This document shows, piece after piece, positions 62,839 through 64,000 of a DNA stretch of 64,000 nucleotides; position 1 is the stretch's first letter; each line of letters begins with the position of its first letter. The position numbers were made by a program, and so were the translations under genes. This DNA is from Salminus brasiliensis (lineage: Eukaryota; Chordata; Actinopteri; Characiformes; Bryconidae). The notes under the pieces are model-generated. The model worked only from the letters and a program-made list of their open reading frames with translations. It did not search any database and had not been told where the DNA came from. The stretch lies in the NCBI RefSeq assembly GCF_030463535.1, contig NC_132892.1, positions 27,212,269 through 27,276,268 on the forward strand. The letters run 5' to 3'.

Positions 62839-62855
62839 GTTGCTATGGCAGCAAC
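62839..62855. promoter_or_regulatory. Candidate RFX X-box
   Basis: GTTGCTATGGCAGCAAC is a near-perfect palindrome that fits the X-box consensus bound by RFX factors (GYTRYY, spacer, RRNRAC). It lies about 90-110 nt upstream of the first donor of the unknown gene. RFX sites of this kind mark many ciliary and spermatid genes. Confidence 0.55.
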
Positions 62856-62863
62856 AAAATCGA

Positions 62864-62871
62864 TGACATCA
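62864..62871. promoter_or_regulatory. CRE-like octamer next to the X-box
   Basis: TGACATCA, one base from a full CRE, sits 8 nt after the X-box. A TATA-like TTAAATAG follows about 25 nt later. Together these look like a compact promoter for the gene that follows. Confidence 0.45.
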
Positions 62872-63087
62872 CAATAGGCAACTCCGGGATGCACTTAAAT
62901 AGTTCAGACAGTTCAAACAGAAGCTCATTAGGACAACGACCACCCTGCAGGTAGGACCGCCCCCTCTACTCCTCCCAGCCACACCCTCTCTATTCTCTTA
63001 ATTATTATTAATAGGCAATAATTATTCATTCATTTTCTTATTGTGTTTTATCCTTTTTAGGATTACATCACTGTAGTGGTGGATATC

Positions 63088-64000
63088 ATGGAGGGCAGCA
63101 GTGAAATCTGCGATCTGGTGATATCTGCTGAAGAAAGCATGGAAAACATGGCTTTATATTCAGAAGAAAGTCTTTCTGTGCCAGACAAAATGGACACAGC
63201 TCAGCTGCCCAGTGAGGGTCTCCAGGCAGAGTCCCCCAAGGCTATAACCCAAGAACATCTGGACAGCACTGGAGAACTGATGGAAAGCAGCTACTTTCCA
63301 AGCAGCTATGTGCCCAGCAGCCTCGCCACTGATGAAGATGTGGAGATGCTTATGGAAATGGCTGAGTCAGGGATGATCATTGATTTAATGCGACTACCCC
63401 TTGGGACCTCATCTAGGGACCCGGTGGACATTATTGCTGAACTACTGATGAGATCCTGCAAGTCAGCTAATATTAACCCTGAAGAAGAAGAGGAGAAGAA
63501 GGATCCTTTGCCTGAGGAGCATGAGCAAACTGGCCTTGATAGAATTTATGAAATGGCTGTTTTGGACATCAGGCCTTTTCTTGCTGAATGCTCACCTATA
63601 AGCAGTGATGAAAGTGACACTTCTGAGGAACTTAGTGTCTCTAATGAAGAGGAAATGTCCCACACTGCAGAAGTCACCCCTCCCCCAGAACCAGTTCCTG
63701 TGGAGAAGAAAAAGAAGAGCTTTTTCCATTTCATTCGGCCAAAAAAAGCTTCTACCTTCAGGTTTGGACGAAAGGTATGGGAGCTTTTGCTTTAGTAGTT
63801 TGGTGATAAACACGTCATATAATTTGTTGCATTATTAATTATTGTGTAAATAATACGACAGATCATTTAGCTTGAGCTCTTTTATGATATTTCTGTGTTT
63901 GATGAGATCTTGACTTTTGTTTTGTTTGTTAAATGTTTGCTCATCAGAAGAAAGTATGTCCCGCTGGCCTGTCTGAAGATCATCAGCCCAGTACATCTGG
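63088..64000 (+). CDS. Unrecognised acidic protein, 5' part only
   Basis: I do not recognise the product. A non-coding first exon ends at a donor after 62950 (CCCTGCAG, then gtagga), and the coding exon begins at 63061 after a good acceptor (TATCCTTTTTAG). I chose the ATG at 63088 (MEGSSEICDLVISAEESMEN); upstream in-frame codons are GTG. The exon runs to 63774 (229 codons, phase 0) and joins 63948 onward (KKVCPAGLSEDHQPSTSG), which is cut by the window edge. The protein is rich in Glu, Ser and Asp, with an EEEEEKK cluster near residue 135 and a basic, aromatic stretch, KKKKSFFHFIRPKKAST then FRFGRK, near residues 210-229. There is no signal peptide or membrane segment. The promoter has an X-box and a CRE-like site. 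Confidence 0.75.

Noticed and set aside
62839-62880. MHC class II style SXY module
   Set aside because: An X-box and an X2-like octamer are adjacent, but the ATTGG motif lies upstream near 62790 instead of downstream, so the order is wrong.

Overview
This window is nuclear DNA of a ray-finned (teleost) fish. The signs are: split genes with vertebrate GT-AG introns, long AT-rich non-coding stretches, teleost-type tRNA-derived SINEs, decayed Tc1-like transposons with their small non-autonomous relatives, and long dinucleotide and tetranucleotide microsatellites. There are no operons, CRISPR arrays or bacterial signals. Species cannot be named from the sequence alone.

Six protein-coding genes can be assembled exon by exon. 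From left to right: gtf2f2 (plus strand, 157-10514; small subunit of general transcription factor TFIIF); tpt1 (minus, 18269-12998; translationally controlled tumour protein), tail to tail with gtf2f2; a CD200/OX-2-like immunoglobulin-superfamily gene (plus, 24221-34020) that carries two V-type exons; btla (minus, 56774-49827; B and T lymphocyte attenuator), tail to tail with the CD200-like gene; an alpha-tubulin gene (plus, about 59280-60956) that lacks the usual acetylated Lys40 loop; and the 5' part of an unrecognised acidic protein gene (plus, 63088 to the window edge).

From memory of the human map, GTF2F2 and TPT1 are neighbours on 13q14, and CD200 and BTLA are neighbours facing each other on 3q13.2. 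The window therefore appears to join two vertebrate synteny blocks, with the junction between about 18.4 and 23.3 kb. The CD200-BTLA pair is an inhibitory immune ligand gene beside an inhibitory receptor gene. The CD200-like protein has almost no cytoplasmic tail. The BTLA tail keeps an ITIM, an ITSM-like motif and a YxN motif.

The rest is repeat-rich. It includes SINEs and a LINE relic that share the same 3' tail, Tc1-like transposase fossils, several families of small inverted-repeat elements, a nested transposon stack (about 51.86-53.30 kb), a roughly 0.7 kb imperfect inverted repeat (47.36-48.08 kb), and an AT-rich near-palindrome inside a 1.4 kb inverted-repeat element (54.73-56.15 kb). 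The features most worth a second look are the doubled V exon of the CD200-like gene, the fish BTLA, an in-frame 48-nt candidate cassette exon in gtf2f2, the Lys40-less alpha-tubulin, and the unknown gene with an RFX X-box plus CRE-like promoter.
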